Of a DNA stretch of 8,186 bases, positions 6,672 through 8,186 are shown piece by piece. Numbering within the stretch: position 1 is the first letter of the stretch; each line of letters starts with the position of its first letter. The translations under genes were made by a program, and so were the position numbers. Under the pieces are notes generated by a model. The model was not told the DNA's origin and ran no database searches. It saw only the letters and a list, made by a program, of their open reading frames with translations. Source of the DNA: Kiritimatiellaceae bacterium. Lineage in GTDB: Bacteria > Verrucomicrobiota > Kiritimatiellia > Kiritimatiellales > Pontiellaceae. Location: positions 18,065 through 26,250 of the forward strand of contig NZGU01000020.1 in NCBI GenBank assembly GCA_002691095.1, given 5' to 3'.

Positions 6672-7470
6672 GTGCATGTTCCTTCTCTTGATGTTCACCG
6701 ATATGATCTATGCAATAACAACCTCCACACACCGAACAATAACGAAAACCTAATTCTGGACGACTTTGCTCGGTTGCGCTACACGTCGCACACGTATGTC
6801 GTGCCTGCATCTGTACTTTTTCGAAATCTTCCGTGAACACTTGTTTGCGTTGCTTGGCTCGTATCCCCGCAATCAAATCACCTCCAAAGAAAAGGAGATA
6901 GGTTATAAATGCCGTCACCACGCCCCAACGCTGCCCCGTGGCAACCGGTCCAACGCTTGGATTCAACAATGTCAGACCATATCCAACCGCCGTCAACCAA
7001 CCCAACCACTTCACCTTGACGGGCAGAATTAAAAACAGCCGAAACGTCACATGCGGGAAAATGGTCGCAAAGGCGAGAAACACCGCCCCCAGAAAATAGG
7101 TATTCGTCACGATCATACCGGGTTGCAAAAAAGCTGAAATCACCGACAGCAGATAACCGACCCAAACAAATAGATTATACTTAAACGTGCCCCAATGCTC
7201 CTCCAGCGAATTACTGATCATAAAGAACACATAGAAAGCAAAGAACAAAAACAGCGGACTCAACGTCTCCGGTAGCATCATAAACGAAATCAGCCGCCAC
7301 CACTCACCGCGATGCAACACCGAACTTCCGTGCAAAAAAAGCTGATCCGCACTCGTGCGCTCTGTCATCAGCAGCACCACCCCGATCGCCTGAAGACCAA
7401 TCAGGTAGATCGCCAGATTCGGAACAGCCCAATTGCCAAAACGACGCTCAAGTTTGTCTAACAGCTTCAT
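6661..7470 (-). CDS. Rhomboid-fold membrane protein with C-terminal Cys/His cluster, probably non-catalytic
   Basis: The product is 269 residues from ATG 7470 (an in-frame TTG at 7479 adds three). About six membrane segments are visible (18-36, 70-87, 98-116, 122-138, 155-172, 180-203). The GEWWRL motif (55-60) matches the L1-loop WR motif of rhomboids, and SLEEHWGTFKY (88-98) matches the conserved E/R-xHxG segment before TM3. However, where rhomboid proteases have GxSG in TM4, this protein reads NTYFLGAVF, and TM6 (GVVTAFITYLLFFGGDL) has no His. The cytosolic-looking tail holds CATC (227-230), CSVCGGCYC (245-253), DHIGEH (255-260) and an HAHGH end, a two-site zinc-finger-like pattern. Family assignment is by eye. 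It follows the Mrp-DUF971 gene by 23 bases and overlaps the NDK-like gene by 11. Confidence 0.68.
   Translation of the reverse strand: MKLLDKLERRFGNWAVPNLAIYLIGLQAIGVVLLMTERTSADQLFLHGSSVLHRGEWWRLISFMMLPETLSPLFLFFAFYVFFMISNSLEEHWGTFKYNLFVWVGYLLSVISAFLQPGMIVTNTYFLGAVFLAFATIFPHVTFRLFLILPVKVKWLGWLTAVGYGLTLLNPSVGPVATGQRWGVVTAFITYLLFFGGDLIAGIRAKQRKQVFTEDFEKVQMQARHTCATCSATEQSRPELGFRYCSVCGGCYCIDHIGEHQEKEHAHGH
6680..6685 (-). promoter_or_regulatory. Ribosome binding site inside the rhomboid-like gene end
   Basis: On the minus strand GAAGGA lies 8 bases before the ATG at 6671. It sits within the final codons of the upstream gene and decides the start of the NDK-like protein. The nearer upstream ATG at 6677 would be too close to it. 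Confidence 0.7.
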
Positions 7471-7493
7471 ATCCGGCAACCGTACGTTATCGA

Positions 7494-8186
7494 CTAAATT
7501 TCACAACCTTGAAGTCCTGCCGACGTATTCACCGACGTTCCCACTTCGCGCACCGAGCTAAACGGAAAGAAACCCGTATTATGTCCGTCCGACCAATCGA
7601 CCAAAATGGCATAGTTTCCGATCAAGCTCACCTTCTCCGCCCGAATATCCATCGGCACCGATGCGGGATCGAGTAGCGGCGCCCGCGTCATCTCATCCAC
7701 GCACAGGGCACAATTGCACGCACGCCGAAGCGCCGCATTCGAAACCGTGACCCGCTCGCCATCTTCAAAGATCAATGAAATCGTCTTCTCATCCGACTCA
7801 ATTTGCGGAATCGCCGGTTGCTCCATCACCTTTTTGCCCAAGGCACGAATCACCACATCCACGGTATCGTTTGCCACTTGCTGCGCCGCCACTGACTCAT
7901 AATCGCCGCTCAACTGATGCGAAATCGGCAACTCCGCCAAGGTCTGCAAACCAAACCGATCCTCCAACGTCCGCGCACCCGCCTCCCCAAAAATGGAGTG
8001 CCGTTTGGAACAACCATCGCACTCGAAGTAGGACATATTTTCAATCACGCCCAACACCGGCACGTTCACCTTGTCAAACATCATGATGCCCTTGCGAACA
8101 TCTGTGAGCGAGAGCTGATGCGGTGTCGTCACAATAAGCGACGCATCAATCTGTACCGATTGCGAAATGGTTAACTGAACATCACC
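7494..8186 (-). CDS. mrp: Mrp/NBP35-type iron-sulfur carrier ATPase with DUF971 domain (partial, N-terminus outside window)
   Basis: The frame stays open to the window edge, so 230 C-terminal residues are seen and the Walker A lysine is not. The part in hand reads GDVQLTISQ (1-9), then IVTTP with V..VRKG, then VPVLGVIENMSYF, the conserved P-loop Mrp/ApbC core. CDGC (56-59) supplies the CxxC that binds a bridging [4Fe-4S] cluster in Mrp dimers. From about 128 to 218 a DUF971 domain (GBBH-like N-terminal domain) follows, with CNCALCVDE (157-165) and WSDGHNTGFFPF (198-209). Mrp loads and transfers iron-sulfur clusters in the cytosol. The Mrp-DUF971 arrangement resembles plant HCF101, which also has an N-terminal DUF59; whether that is present here lies beyond the window. 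The start lies upstream of 8186; the GTG at 8132 is internal. Confidence 0.92.
   Translation of the reverse strand, partial: GDVQLTISQSVQIDASLIVTTPHQLSLTDVRKGIMMFDKVNVPVLGVIENMSYFECDGCSKRHSIFGEAGARTLEDRFGLQTLAELPISHQLSGDYESVAAQQVANDTVDVVIRALGKKVMEQPAIPQIESDEKTISLIFEDGERVTVSNAALRRACNCALCVDEMTRAPLLDPASVPMDIRAEKVSLIGNYAILVDWSDGHNTGFFPFSSVREVGTSVNTSAGLQGCEI

Noticed and set aside
1..8186. CRISPR array, insertion sequence, toxin-antitoxin or defence island
   Set aside because: No regularly spaced repeats, terminal inverted repeats, transposase, nuclease or toxin-like genes were seen; the genes are housekeeping or metabolic.

Overview
The window is an ordinary, densely packed stretch of a bacterial chromosome. 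The protein set points to a PVC-type or other polysaccharide-using Gram-negative lineage, with Kiritimatiellota/Verrucomicrobiota as my best guess. The clues are an SGLT-like sugar symporter beside a secreted carbohydrate-esterase-like hydrolase, an alpha2-type glycyl-tRNA synthetase, a long nucleoside-diphosphate-kinase-like protein and an Mrp-DUF971 fusion. This assignment is inference; no rRNA or other phylogenetic marker is present beyond these proteins.

Layout. Positions 1-66 hold the hydrophobic C-terminal end of a truncated plus-strand gene. A 48-codon gene (88-234) follows, beginning MGIADRDYMR. A near-consensus promoter (252-280) drives tRNA-Gly(TCC) at 299-372. Convergent with the tRNA is a 574-residue SGLT-type sodium/solute symporter (386-2110, minus). 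A 109-base divergent intergenic region with mirrored ribosome binding sites separates it from a secreted alpha/beta hydrolase (2220-3035, plus), followed 6 bases later by tlyA (3042-3776, plus). A small membrane-anchored acidic protein (3777-4124, minus) abuts tlyA stop to stop. Glycyl-tRNA synthetase (start taken as 4225, end 5763, plus) shares a TTAA with the stop codon of the convergent three-gene minus-strand cluster. In transcription order that cluster is Mrp-DUF971 (7494 to beyond 8186), a rhomboid-fold protein with a C-terminal Cys/His cluster (6661-7470), and an NDK-like protein (5760-6671).

How the genes fit together. The symporter and the esterase-like enzyme plausibly form a small carbohydrate release-and-uptake unit. 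TlyA, GlyRS and tRNA-Gly are translation functions. The Mrp cluster couples an iron-sulfur carrier, a membrane rhomboid-like protein and an NDK-like protein by tight spacing (23-base gap, then an 11-base overlap), which suggests cotranscription, but no shared pathway is known to me.

I found no CRISPR array, insertion sequence, phage gene or obvious novel multi-gene system. The items most worth a second look are the rhomboid-like protein lacking a visible catalytic Ser/His pair and carrying a zinc-binding-like tail, the expanded NDK-like protein, the HCF101-like Mrp fusion, the alpha2 GlyRS alongside a U73 tRNA-Gly, and the small MGIxDRDY-type protein.
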